This document shows positions 8,269 through 17,069 of a stretch of 35,691 bases of DNA, one piece after another (the stretch's first letter is position 1; each line of letters starts with the position of its first letter). Position numbers and translations under genes: made by a program. The stretch is from NCBI GenBank assembly GCA_902551695.1, contig CACDEI010000011.1, forward strand, positions 1-35,691, in the 5' to 3' direction. Below the pieces are notes generated by a model. The model saw only the letters and a list, made by a program, of their open reading frames with translations, had not been told where the DNA came from and ran no database searches. Source of the DNA: an uncultured Pseudomonadota bacterium. Lineage in GTDB: Bacteria; Pseudomonadota; Gammaproteobacteria; Ga0077536.

Positions 8269-9246
8269 CTAAGGGTTCAAGACTACTTTTCCAAGCACTT
8301 TTCGGTTGGAGATATACTTTAAAGCGTTTACGCAATTTTCCAAATGAAACCGCTGATTGACTTTGGGCTTAACGATGTCATTTGCCAACCATTGCTGTAG
8401 TTCTATCCTGTTATTTTCGTAGAGTTCTGGCTCCGCTTCAATAAATGTTCCCCAGAAAACGCCGACTATTGAAAACCCTTTGACTAGTGCTAAATTGACA
8501 GGAAATTGCGGAATCCTTCCAGAAGCAAAGCCGACTACAAGTAACCTTCCATTCCACGTGATAGCCCTAGTAGAGGCATCAAAAGCATCCCCGCCTATGG
8601 TGTCGTAGATGACATCTGCACCCTTTCCGTTGGTCAAATTCTTTATCGAAGTTCTTAGATCCTCTTTGGAGTAGTTTATGCACTCGTCTGCGCCTAGTGA
8701 TTTAGCGAAGTCTAATTTTGAGTCTGACGAACAAGCAGCGATAACCCTTGCTCCGATGGCTTTCCCGATTTGCACGGCTGCGCTACCAGTGCCGCCCGCG
8801 GCTCCAAGGACAACCAAGGTTTCATTCTCTTTTAAATTAGCTTTTTGTCTGAGTGCATGGTGCGCGGTTCCGGTTGCAGCTAGAAGTGCTGCGCCCTCAT
8901 CAAAGGAAAGATTCTCTGGTAGTCTACTGACGATTTTTTCTTTGAAGACCACTTTTTCGGCAAAAGCTCCAAATGCTTGATTATAGCCATATACTCTATC
9001 GCCCACTTTGTATTTTTTACAGTCTGTACCAAGTGCAATTATTTCTCCCGAGGCTTCCGTACCTGGTACGAAAGGCAAGGGGGGTGAAGCTTGATACTTC
9101 CCCTGAACAAGTAATGAATCTGCAAAATTCACCCCTATTGCGCGCACTTTGATTAATATTTCGTCATTTTTTGGTGTGGGATCAGGTGTATCTAGATAAT
9201 TTAAATTTTCAATACTCCCAAAATTTCTACAGACCTGAGCTTTCAA
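8269..9246 (-). CDS. Zinc-free medium-chain reductase, NADPH:quinone oxidoreductase type
   Basis: NADPH-dependent reductase of the quinone oxidoreductase / enoyl reductase branch of the MDR superfamily. It shows the N-terminal GroES-like domain (VGVNFAD-type segment AIGVNFADSLLVQGKYQ, PFVPGTEASG), the cofactor motif GAAGGTGSAAVQIGKAIGA, and lacks the structural-zinc cysteine cluster. I place the start at the TTG at 9246. It follows GGAGAG by four bases, gives the usual start (LKAQVCRNFG) and yields 325 residues, the family norm. A longer reading from another TTG at 9330 would add 28 residues unlike the family, without a ribosome-binding site. No in-frame ATG exists near either. It is transcribed divergently from the BVMO at 9408. 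Confidence 0.9.
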   Translation of the reverse strand: MKAQVCRNFGSIENLNYLDTPDPTPKNDEILIKVRAIGVNFADSLLVQGKYQASPPLPFVPGTEASGEIIALGTDCKKYKVGDRVYGYNQAFGAFAEKVVFKEKIVSRLPENLSFDEGAALLAATGTAHHALRQKANLKENETLVVLGAAGGTGSAAVQIGKAIGARVIAACSSDSKLDFAKSLGADECINYSKEDLRTSIKNLTNGKGADVIYDTIGGDAFDASTRAITWNGRLLVVGFASGRIPQFPVNLALVKGFSIVGVFWGTFIEAEPELYENNRIELQQWLANDIVKPKVNQRFHLENCVNALKYISNRKVLGKVVLNP

Positions 9247-9330
9247 ATGTTCTCTCCAGTGCTTTTGCTGATGATTCGAATATTCAATAAGTGCGGCTTG
9301 GTAATTTTCCTTTCGATTGGCGAATGCCAA

Positions 9331-9407
9331 CTATTCACACCTTTTTATTAAACAGATAGACTACAGCGTATATAAAATATTTTAGTCATTCAATAAAAGG
9401 AAGATTA
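9331..9407. promoter_or_regulatory. Divergent promoter region, MDR gene and BVMO
   Basis: An AT-rich spacer between two divergent genes. It contains the palindrome TAAAATATTTTA at 9373-9384, and the BVMO Shine-Dalgarno (AAGGAAG, ending five bases before the ATG). If the MDR gene starts at 9246, the regulatory region extends down to 9247. Confidence 0.4.
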
Positions 9408-11231
9408 ATGCCAGTGAATGAGATTGATCATTTGTTAAATTCAGATAGGTTTAGTTTTGACCTGACAGAACTGCGCGCCAAATATAAAAAGGAAAGGGAC
9501 AAAAGAATACGGACTGAAGGTAATGAGCAATATGTAGAAGTAAAAGGAGATTTTTCACATTATGTCGACGATCCCTACATTGATGTTTCTTTAGAAAGGA
9601 AGCCACTCACGGATGAGGTGGACGCCTTAGTAGTAGGAGGCGGATTTGGTGGATTGTTAGCTGGTGCAAGGTTGAGGCAAGCAGGAGTCAAAAAAATCAG
9701 ATTGGTGGAAAAAGGTTCTGACTTCGGGGGTACGTGGTATTGGAATCGTTATCCAGGGGCTATGTGCGACATTGAATCCTATATTTATCTCCCTCTTCTG
9801 GAGGAATTAGGTTATATACCTAAGGAAAAATACACTAAAGCTCCGGAAATATTAGAACACTCCCGACGCATCGCTGAACATTTCGACCTATACTCTGACG
9901 CCTTGCTGCAAACTCAAGTGACGGAAGCACGTTGGGTCGAGGCAGATAAAAATTGGCGAATAACTACTAATCGCGACGATGAGATAAGGGCAAAATATTT
10001 GGTAATGGCAAATGGTCCTTTAAATAGGCCCAAACTTCCTGGAATCAAGGGAATAGATAAGTTTCAAGGGCATACCTTTCACACGAGCCGTTGGGACTAT
10101 GATTACACGGGAGGCGATGCCTCAGGTGGGCTTTCTAAGTTAAAGGATAAATGTGTGGGTGTAATAGGAACCGGTGCAACCGCCGTCCAGTGTATCCCTC
10201 ACCTAGGAGCCGCGGCGGAAAGTTTGTTTGTGTTTCAGAGAACTCCATCTTCTGTTGATGTGCGAGCAAATCAAGTTACTGATACTAATTGGGTAAAAAC
10301 GCTTACACCAGGTTGGCAAAAAAGAAGGATGGAAAACTTTAACACTTTGGTTAGTGGAGGGTATGAGAAAGAGGATTTTGTACAGGATGGTTGGACAGAA
10401 ATATTTAGAAACCTTACCGGAGTATTACCACCAGAAGGTTATGAGGCAATACCAAAAAATAAGCTTTATCTAGCCACAGAATTAGCTGACTTTGAGAAGA
10501 TGGAAAAAATACGTTCTCGAGTAGATTCTTTAGTTCGGGATGAATCTACTGCTGAGGCTTTGAAGCCTTACTATCGACAATTTTGCAAAAGGCCTTGTTT
10601 TCATGATGAATATCTTGAGACATACAATCTTCCAAATGTAACTTTGGTAGATACTGCCGGTAAGGGTGTTGCTGAGGTCACCTCCCGAGGAGTGATCGTA
10701 GATGGAAAGGAATATGAATTAGATTGCCTCATATTTGCAACAGGTTTTGAAGTGGGTACTAGTTACACTCGACGATCCGGATATGAAGTGATTGGTCAAA
10801 ATGGACGTAGGCTAGGTAAGAAATGGGAGAAAGGTCCGACGACCTTTCATGGTATGCACAGTGCAGAATTCCCAAATTGCTTTTTTATGGGCTTTATACA
10901 AACTGCCTTAACACCTAACTTTGTTCATCTTCTTCTAGAGCAAAGTAAACACATTGCTCATCTAGTTCATCATGCTGAAAAAAACAAGATAGGATCCATC
11001 GTGGCCTCGCAGGCGGCTGAAGATGAATGGTGTGCAACGATAAAGCGTCTGGCAAAGTCAGGAGAAAAGTTTTTCAGGGAATGTACTCCAGGATACTATA
11101 ACAATGAAGGTAAAGCAGATGAGGGCTATGGTTTTATTCAGAATTCATACGGCGGTGGCCCTGTCGAGTTTTTTCAAATCCTTGAAAATTGGAGAGAGCA
11201 GGGGGACATGGACGGACTTATCTTAGAATAA
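9408..11231 (+). CDS. Baeyer-Villiger monooxygenase, 607-residue long form
   Basis: Complete long-form BVMO with a clear Shine-Dalgarno before its ATG. FAD-binding GGGFGG is near residues 77-82, GGTWYWNRYPGAMCD follows, the BVMO fingerprint FQGHTFHTSRWD is near 220-231 and the NADPH Rossmann motif GTGATA near 252. The fingerprint ends in Asp, which the family allows in place of Pro. The roughly 70-residue N-terminal extension and 607-residue length match the cyclopentadecanone-monooxygenase-like branch. It is a close paralog of the truncated gene at the window start (shared blocks CDIESYIYLPLLEE and ECTPGYYNNEG-type tail). It converges on the amidohydrolase gene with only seven bases between stops. 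Expected reaction is ketone to ester or lactone; substrate unknown. Confidence 0.95.
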   Translation: MPVNEIDHLLNSDRFSFDLTELRAKYKKERDKRIRTEGNEQYVEVKGDFSHYVDDPYIDVSLERKPLTDEVDALVVGGGFGGLLAGARLRQAGVKKIRLVEKGSDFGGTWYWNRYPGAMCDIESYIYLPLLEELGYIPKEKYTKAPEILEHSRRIAEHFDLYSDALLQTQVTEARWVEADKNWRITTNRDDEIRAKYLVMANGPLNRPKLPGIKGIDKFQGHTFHTSRWDYDYTGGDASGGLSKLKDKCVGVIGTGATAVQCIPHLGAAAESLFVFQRTPSSVDVRANQVTDTNWVKTLTPGWQKRRMENFNTLVSGGYEKEDFVQDGWTEIFRNLTGVLPPEGYEAIPKNKLYLATELADFEKMEKIRSRVDSLVRDESTAEALKPYYRQFCKRPCFHDEYLETYNLPNVTLVDTAGKGVAEVTSRGVIVDGKEYELDCLIFATGFEVGTSYTRRSGYEVIGQNGRRLGKKWEKGPTTFHGMHSAEFPNCFFMGFIQTALTPNFVHLLLEQSKHIAHLVHHAEKNKIGSIVASQAAEDEWCATIKRLAKSGEKFFRECTPGYYNNEGKADEGYGFIQNSYGGGPVEFFQILENWREQGDMDGLILE

Positions 11232-11238
11232 TTCTAAG

Positions 11239-12237
11239 CTAATCCCGAATCTTATAGACTTTCTGTGCCGTTTTTTTGTAAAGCAATTCTTTGTCATTTT
11301 CGGAAAAGGCGTGGGTTATTTTTTTGAAAGAATTCCATAATACATTATAGGAGCAGCTAACTTTGTCCATAGGGAAATTGCTCTCAAACATGCATCGGGT
11401 AGGCCCGAAAGTGTCTATCATGAAAAGATAGTAGTCTCGAGTGAGGGTTGCAATCTCTGTTGAGGTGGGAGGTTTGTTTCTTTTATGAAGACCAAAGCCA
11501 GAAAGACTCATAAGGAGCCCTCCTAATTTGGCAAAGACATTCGGGTAGGCTGCTAAGCATCGGATATTTTTTTTCCAGCTCTGAAAGATTTCTTTACGCT
11601 TGCCTGCATAAGGACCAATCCCGATTGGTCCGCCTAGATGGTCTAAGACGATTACTTGATTGGGAAAGTTTCTAGCCAATTCTGTTAACTCGGGTATTTG
11701 GGGGTGGTATAGCCATGCGTCAAAGCTAAGATTACGTTTCTCAAGTTCAGCGAATCCTCTCTTAAAATCTGAGTTCCTAAAAAGCATTTCAACCGGGTGG
11801 GTGTGTGCATTTTTTATATTTTTGTTTTTGTCCCAAGCACTGGCATGTCTTACTCCAACCAAAAGATTGCTTGCATCTATCAGTTCATCTAGAGTTTTTG
11901 TAGAATTTTTGTCGGTAAGATTTGCATATCCAACGATTGCGCTACAGATCCTAGTGCTAGACGAATTATTCCCATTAAAAGATGTGACCGAATCTATCAC
12001 GAAATCAACCTCTCCAACCGAGCGTAAGAAGTCTGGTCCTTCCTCTCGATACTTGGAGCCGCACTCTACGTACACAGTTGATGTGATATTGTGGCCAGAA
12101 CTTATATCTTTTATATAATCGTCCGCAAGGTATCTGCTGTCAGGGTAATCCCAAAGGTGGTGGTGAGCATCACAAATTTCTCTCGATGGTTCGAGAGTCT
12201 CTTCCTGATGCCGGTTTAACCAATTTGAATTTCTCAT
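11239..12237 (-). CDS. Amidohydrolase-2 family (COG3618-type) hydrolase, possible lactonase
   Basis: A TIM-barrel metal hydrolase of 332 residues. The N-terminal metal motif is CDAHHHLWDYP near residue 23, a mid-protein HP segment precedes VIVLDHLGGP (His), and the C-terminal catalytic-Asp region is MFESNFPMDK. This arrangement is that of the amidohydrolase-2 family, which includes 2-pyrone-4,6-dicarboxylate lactonase and sugar-lactone hydrolases. Next to a BVMO, whose cyclic products are lactones, a lactone-opening role is plausible (inference). The start is an ATG at 12237. It is transcribed divergently from the LLM gene at 12361. Confidence 0.87.
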   Translation of the reverse strand: MRNSNWLNRHQEETLEPSREICDAHHHLWDYPDSRYLADDYIKDISSGHNITSTVYVECGSKYREEGPDFLRSVGEVDFVIDSVTSFNGNNSSSTRICSAIVGYANLTDKNSTKTLDELIDASNLLVGVRHASAWDKNKNIKNAHTHPVEMLFRNSDFKRGFAELEKRNLSFDAWLYHPQIPELTELARNFPNQVIVLDHLGGPIGIGPYAGKRKEIFQSWKKNIRCLAAYPNVFAKLGGLLMSLSGFGLHKRNKPPTSTEIATLTRDYYLFMIDTFGPTRCMFESNFPMDKVSCSYNVLWNSFKKITHAFSENDKELLYKKTAQKVYKIRD

Positions 12238-12299
12238 AATTCAAGATTACATTGAAGTTAGTCTAATCCGCAAATAGACTGAGGGTTAAAGGGGAAGTT

Positions 12300-12336
12300 C
12301 ACTAAGTACTGTAGTAAATTACAGAAAGACTTAGTG
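12300..12336. promoter_or_regulatory. 37-base dyad upstream of the LLM monooxygenase gene
   Basis: Outer arms CACTAAGT (12300-12307) and ACTTAGTG (12329-12336) are perfect, and an inner GTAA-A-TTAC (12314-12322) shares the same centre at 12318. It lies 24 bases before the preferred ATG and within the divergent spacer. An operator for a dimeric regulator is the simplest reading; a leader hairpin is possible. Confidence 0.5.
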
Positions 12337-12360
12337 AGTTTTGATAAAAGGGGGATTCGA

Positions 12361-13758
12361 ATGGTGGCCAAAAAACTAAAGAAGCAACTACACTTTACTT
12401 TATTTACTTTTCCTCCTTTCGTGCATCATTATCCAGACGGTTGGCGGCATCCTCAGGAAATGATGGGCGGTATTTATAATCCCTTGGAGCCAGAAATCTG
12501 GGCTAGAGTGGCGCGCACATTAGAATCCATGAAAGTCGACGCTTTTTTTGTTGGGGATGGAGGTGCGATTTACAATAGCAATGAAAATAGCCCTTCAACG
12601 TCTCTTCATTATGGAAGCCAGACGATAGAATTCTTCGCGCCACAGTTTGTATCAATGGTAGCCACTATGGCACCAACTCTAGGGGCTGTTTCTACAGTTA
12701 ACACGGAGGAATTGAATCCTTGGACTTTTTCGAGGATGGCTCAAACAATGGACCACCTGACCAAAGGTAGGGTAGGCTTCAATATAGTTACGGGTTTAAA
12801 TCCAGGAGGCCTTGCAGATAATTTGGGGGCCGAAGTTCGAGAGCACGACGCTCGTTACGAAAGGGCCGAGGAATTCATGGAAGTCTGCTACGCGCTATGG
12901 CAGAGCTGGGATTCCGATGCTTTGGTGCGGGATAAGGAACGCTCGCTTTTTGCAGATCCGAAAAAAGTTAGAGAAGTTAACTATAATGGGAAATACTTTC
13001 AATGTAGAGGCCCTTCCCAGCTACCTCGATCTCCGCAAGAGATACCAGTTTTATTCCAAGCCGGTCAATCTCCTAGAGGGCGACAGTTTGCAGCTCGTCA
13101 TGCTGAGGGAGTGTTTACCATTAGCCCAGATCTACCGGCAATGCAATCCTATTACCGGGATGTCAAAGACAGACTAGTAAATGAGGGAAGACGGGAATCG
13201 GATTTGGCTATTTTGACTGGAATCTTTCCCATAGTTGGTTCATCCGAAGCTGCTGCGCAGGAAAAGTATGAGCAATTGGTTGAGCTGGCGACTCCGGAAG
13301 CTGGTTTGGCGTGGTGCTCCGGCTACGCCAGTTACAATTTTGCCCAAGTTCCTTTTGACACCAAGTTGTCTGAACTCGATCCAAAAGATTTTGCGGGAAT
13401 CCAATCCATTTTCGAGCTCACTATGGCGAGTTCAAGCGATGCTGCCAGTCTTACACCCCATTTACGCGCGTATCCACATGTGGATGAGCCGACTGTTCGT
13501 GATTTGTGTGTTGCCAACGCTCAGTCGATAGTGCCAAAGGTTGTTGGCACTGTTGAGCAGGTGGCCGACCAACTTGAGCAAATTGTGGACGAGGGTGGGA
13601 GTGACGGGTTTATGTTTTCGACAGTTCACATGCCAGGCTCAATAGAGGAATTGGGCCCGGTTTTAGCAGAGCTTCAGCAACGTAAAAGGTTCAGGACCGC
13701 CTACGAAGGGCCTACTCTCAGGGATAGATTAGGCACTCGCCCATATCCATGGAGATAG
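12361..13758 (+). CDS. LLM-class FMN-dependent monooxygenase, NtaA/SnaA/DszA-like
   Basis: A bacterial-luciferase-fold monooxygenase of 465 residues that would use reduced FMN supplied by a separate reductase. Supporting segments are HFTLFTFPPF at the N-terminus, NPWTFSRMAQTMDHLTKGRVGFNIVTG, EFMEVCYALWQSW, the insertion YNGKYFQCRGPSQLPRSPQEIPVLFQAGQSP, and GFMFSTVHMPG near the end. This insertion-bearing layout is that of the nitrilotriacetate / pristinamycin / dibenzothiophene-sulfone group. An upstream in-frame GTG at 12334 is possible, but AGGGGG sits six bases before the ATG at 12361, so I use that. No flavin reductase is visible in the window. It converges on the rhodanese gene with 37 bases between stops. 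Confidence 0.92.
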   Translation: MVAKKLKKQLHFTLFTFPPFVHHYPDGWRHPQEMMGGIYNPLEPEIWARVARTLESMKVDAFFVGDGGAIYNSNENSPSTSLHYGSQTIEFFAPQFVSMVATMAPTLGAVSTVNTEELNPWTFSRMAQTMDHLTKGRVGFNIVTGLNPGGLADNLGAEVREHDARYERAEEFMEVCYALWQSWDSDALVRDKERSLFADPKKVREVNYNGKYFQCRGPSQLPRSPQEIPVLFQAGQSPRGRQFAARHAEGVFTISPDLPAMQSYYRDVKDRLVNEGRRESDLAILTGIFPIVGSSEAAAQEKYEQLVELATPEAGLAWCSGYASYNFAQVPFDTKLSELDPKDFAGIQSIFELTMASSSDAASLTPHLRAYPHVDEPTVRDLCVANAQSIVPKVVGTVEQVADQLEQIVDEGGSDGFMFSTVHMPGSIEELGPVLAELQQRKRFRTAYEGPTLRDRLGTRPYPWR

Positions 13759-13795
13759 AAAAAAAGATTGTTTTTAATGTGTTACTGTAAAGCTA

Positions 13796-14152
13796 TCAGT
13801 GATTGTTATTATCAGTTTCTCTCAGAGAATGCCTTTCAGCAACTTTGGCCATACTACCGCCATTAGTTACATTGCTGTAGCCCAGCTTAGTTAATATATT
13901 TCTTGCTAGTTCTGAACGACGCCCGCTTCGGCAATAGAGTGTGATGTTCTCGTTTGTGTTATTAAGTATTTCTCCAATTTGGGTATGTATTACATCCAGC
14001 GGCACATTTATCGCCCCTGGAATATGGTTTTTTTGAAACTCCTCTTCTGTTCGCACATCTATTAATACGCTATGCCTATCATCCGCTAGGGAAATTGTAT
14101 TTAATAAAAATACTACAGCAAACGAAATCATGATTTTTTTTAGTTGATCCAT
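13796..14152 (-). CDS. Exported single-domain rhodanese
   Basis: A 118-residue protein with a signal peptide (MDQLKKIM followed by a hydrophobic stretch, likely cleavage after SLAD) and one rhodanese domain. The domain shows LIDVRTEEEFQKNHIPGAINVPLD and the active-site loop CRSGRRSE containing the sulphur-carrying cysteine. This resembles the periplasmic PspE type of sulphurtransferase in length and layout, but it is not in a psp operon and I do not assign the symbol. It lies 32 bases downstream of the adenylate cyclase stop on the same strand, so it may be the last gene of that operon. Confidence 0.87.
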   Translation of the reverse strand: MDQLKKIMISFAVVFLLNTISLADDRHSVLIDVRTEEEFQKNHIPGAINVPLDVIHTQIGEILNNTNENITLYCRSGRRSELARNILTKLGYSNVTNGGSMAKVAERHSLRETDNNNH

Positions 14153-14184
14153 GAATCTAATATTTTAACTGTTTAGGGTTGATG

Positions 14185-16491
14185 TTATTTAGAGTCCATT
14201 ACCCAGATGCCCTTCCAATGAGTATTTTTATTATTTTTTAATTTATTACATCTATCTAGGTACATTTGAGATAAAAGGTCATTTTTGTTTATCTTCAAGC
14301 AAGTCTCGAAAGACTTTATCGCTTTTTCAAAGTTGCCTCCTCGATAGTGTTCCCTTCCTTCCTGAAAGTGACCTATAACATCCATCAAGCCAGGAAATGA
14401 TCGTTGATCGTGGTAATCGAGAACTTCGAAAACACCAACTGGCTCAGTTTTACCTTTCACAATGACATCATCTATATGCCTGATTTTATAAGTCCCTCGA
14501 AGTTTCTTGAAAGTGTACTCACTTATAAGAATCTTGGCGTTGTATTGTTTGCACGCGCTCTCCAGGCGTGCCGCTAAGTTGACGCCGTCACCGATCATGG
14601 TGTAGTCCATCCTTTTTTCCGAACCAATGTTACCTGCCACTACTTTGTCCGTGTTGAGGCCCAGCCCCATATCTATTTCTGCTTTACTCTCTTTTAGCCT
14701 CTGAGCGTTCCATTCCCCGAGTCGCTTTATCATGTTGATTCCAGCGCGAAGTCCTCTGTCTTCATCATCTTCATGACTTATCGGTAGCCCGAATGCTGCC
14801 ATGATTGCATCCCCTATGAACTTATCGAGTATCCCACCTTGCTCCGTGATACATTCAACCATAATTTCGAAATATTCGTTTAGCAATTTTACCGTTCCTT
14901 GAGCACCAAGCTTTTCGGTAATGCTGGTAAAACTTCTTATGTCGGAAAACAATAAAGTAGCAGTTGTTTCTTGACCCCCCAAAATTTCGGAACCAGTTTC
15001 TAATAATTGATTGGCTATTCCCGGATCAATATATCTGGACATCGTCGACTTTATCCGCTTTTCTGAAGATATGTCCTCAAGCATAATTAATACTCCGGAA
15101 AAATTACTGACTTGGTCAGTTCGACCCTCTAGGTCATCATTTACCAGGGGAACCACGTTTATATTTATAGAGATGGTTACCTTTTCTTGGGTTGTACTGT
15201 CGACCACGGAGATTTCGCTATCAAGTCTGGTTTCTGGTTTTCTGTTCTCTTGAACTGAGTTCACGAGATCTTCAACCCAATGCCTAGCATCGCAGAAAAA
15301 AGCGCTAGATTTTTGACCAACAATTTGATTCTTTTTGGTCCTTAAAATTTTCAAGCTGGCCGAATTGCAGGTTACAATCACCCCCTCATTGTTAATGGTT
15401 ATTACGCCGTTTGACATGCTGGAGAGCATGCTCTCATTATATTTTTGAGCCTTAGATACATCTTCGAAGAGCTTAGCATTTTCTAAAGAAATCGCGATTT
15501 GTTGAGTGAAAGCTTTAAGCCTCGACTCGTCTTCAGCAGAGAAAGGTCCTCCGACCTTGTTTAGGACCTGAGAGCAGCCAATTATTTTGCCTTCTTTATT
15601 TGAAATAGGGGTGCATAAAATTGATTGGGTAAAATATCCTGTCTCTTTATCAAATGCTGGGTTGAACCGAAGGTCAGCATAGGCGTGGGGTATATTCATT
15701 GTCCTGCCGGTGCTAAAAACGGTCCCCGCTATCCCAATATTATTCGGGAAGCGAATCTCCGAGATGTTTTCACCCAAAACCGTTCTTGAAAAAAGCTCTT
15801 CATTTTTTTCGTCGTTTAAAAAAAGGGTTGCTCGATCGGCATTTAGCATGCGAGCAGATTCGGTCATGACTCGTTTTAGTAACGCATCTAAATTTATCTC
15901 CGATGCTATCTCTGAGACTAGGTCGAGGAACTCTAGCTCTCTTTTTCTGTTTTTCTCGAAATTCTCCTTATTCTGTGCATTTTGAATAGATTTGGCAGCT
16001 CTGCTGGCAGCTGCTTCTAAAAAAACTAAGTTATCTTTGGTAAATCTTCCCTTCTTCTTGTTGAGAATCTCCAGTACTCCAATGGTTTCACCAGCCATTG
16101 TATTAACAGGACAGCAAATGATGTTTTTTGTTTTGTACCCCGTTTCTTTGTCTATTTTGGAGTTAAACCGGGGGTCAAGATAAGCATCATGGATAATTTC
16201 GCCTTGCTTGGTTTGAAAAACCGCTCCCGCAATACCGACGTTATTTAATACCCTTATTTCTCTGGAAAGTTCACCTTGGGCTACTCGGGAGTAAAGTTCT
16301 CCCGTCTCGTTATCACTTAGAAATAAGGTTCCTCTTTCCGCATTAAGTTCACTACTAGCGAATTCTACTATTTTCCATAGAATTTCGCTTAAGTCTTCCA
16401 GGCCAGCGACTTGACTGTTTATTTCTAGCAGCAATTCAGTGCGCTTGAGTTTTTGTTGAACGCTCTCGACGGTTTCTATCTTTTTATTCAT
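14185..16491 (-). CDS. GAF-GAF-PAS class III adenylate cyclase
   Basis: Predicted cAMP-producing signalling enzyme of 768 residues without membrane segments. A short N-terminal coiled coil is followed by two similar GAF domains (about 20-165 and 190-340; repeated block GIAG.VF..G with paired DPRFN / DLRFN segments), a PAS domain (about 350-470), and the cyclase catalytic domain (about 505-690). The catalytic domain has both metal aspartates, in LFSDIRSFT (near 516) and DKFIGDAIMAAFG (near 555), and the transition-state Asn and Arg in GDGVNLAARLE. Lys in DKFIGD and Asp in MIGDGVN favour ATP over GTP. A TPR-like tail follows (about 710-760, FQEGREHYRGGNFEKAIKSF). GAF and PAS sensing of a cytosolic ligand is inferred. 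It follows the coiled-coil gene by six bases. Confidence 0.94.
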   Translation of the reverse strand: MNKKIETVESVQQKLKRTELLLEINSQVAGLEDLSEILWKIVEFASSELNAERGTLFLSDNETGELYSRVAQGELSREIRVLNNVGIAGAVFQTKQGEIIHDAYLDPRFNSKIDKETGYKTKNIICCPVNTMAGETIGVLEILNKKKGRFTKDNLVFLEAAASRAAKSIQNAQNKENFEKNRKRELEFLDLVSEIASEINLDALLKRVMTESARMLNADRATLFLNDEKNEELFSRTVLGENISEIRFPNNIGIAGTVFSTGRTMNIPHAYADLRFNPAFDKETGYFTQSILCTPISNKEGKIIGCSQVLNKVGGPFSAEDESRLKAFTQQIAISLENAKLFEDVSKAQKYNESMLSSMSNGVITINNEGVIVTCNSASLKILRTKKNQIVGQKSSAFFCDARHWVEDLVNSVQENRKPETRLDSEISVVDSTTQEKVTISININVVPLVNDDLEGRTDQVSNFSGVLIMLEDISSEKRIKSTMSRYIDPGIANQLLETGSEILGGQETTATLLFSDIRSFTSITEKLGAQGTVKLLNEYFEIMVECITEQGGILDKFIGDAIMAAFGLPISHEDDEDRGLRAGINMIKRLGEWNAQRLKESKAEIDMGLGLNTDKVVAGNIGSEKRMDYTMIGDGVNLAARLESACKQYNAKILISEYTFKKLRGTYKIRHIDDVIVKGKTEPVGVFEVLDYHDQRSFPGLMDVIGHFQEGREHYRGGNFEKAIKSFETCLKINKNDLLSQMYLDRCNKLKNNKNTHWKGIWVMDSK

Positions 16492-16497
16492 TATCCA

Positions 16498-16905
16498 TCA
16501 GTTTCGGAAGTTATCCGTCCTATCTGTCGTTCGTTCTAGTTCCGCACGGAGAGTTTTTACCGAATTCTTTAAATGTTCTATTTCGTCTCGGGTTTGAATT
16601 CTAATCTTTTGGATTGCTTCTTTTTTTTCAAACTCAACCGATTCAAGAGCCGCTCGAACTTCCACCACAGTTTCCCTTAGATTTTTGATTTCTAAATTTT
16701 TGGCTACGATGGCTGCTTGTTCTAACTCTTTTTGGTTTTTCGCTGTTTCATCAAGCTGCTGTCTCAAAAGAGTGATGGTTTCGTGAAGATTTCTTTTTTC
16801 TTGACTGTGCGCTCGTTGTAACTTTTGAACGAAAGAGTCTAGTTGAATTGCAAGGTTTTCGTCCCTAGCTTTGTAAGCTGCTATCAAGTCTTCTTCGTCA
16901 CGCAC
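16498..16905 (-). CDS. Coiled-coil protein upstream of the adenylate cyclase
   Basis: A 135-residue, strongly charged, almost entirely helical protein with heptad-like leucine, isoleucine and valine spacing from about residue 20 to 125, no cysteine and no membrane segment. Start is GTG at 16905, with GGAA about nine bases upstream. The stop is six bases before the cyclase ATG, so the two genes very likely form one operon. A partner or scaffold for the cyclase, whose N-terminus also looks coiled coil, is a reasonable inference. I recognise no named family. Confidence 0.7.
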   Translation of the reverse strand: MRDEEDLIAAYKARDENLAIQLDSFVQKLQRAHSQEKRNLHETITLLRQQLDETAKNQKELEQAAIVAKNLEIKNLRETVVEVRAALESVEFEKKEAIQKIRIQTRDEIEHLKNSVKTLRAELERTTDRTDNFRN

Positions 16906-17069
16906 GATAAATGTTTCCAGTAGTTTGGTTTGTATTGACTAGTGCACAAACGCCTTGTCATAGTAATGGCCCCCATAATATATTACCTATGAGACTATTC
17001 GCGCAATCGAATTATCTCACCTGAAAGTCTTGTAATACGGTAATTTACATTTCTCTGGCCTATAAAAAG
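16906..17069. other. Intergenic spacer upstream of the cyclase operon
   Basis: These 164 bases lie between the glutathione S-transferase stop and the coiled-coil start, both on the minus strand. They should hold the cyclase-operon promoter. I see no strong hairpin or gene. Confidence 0.35.
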
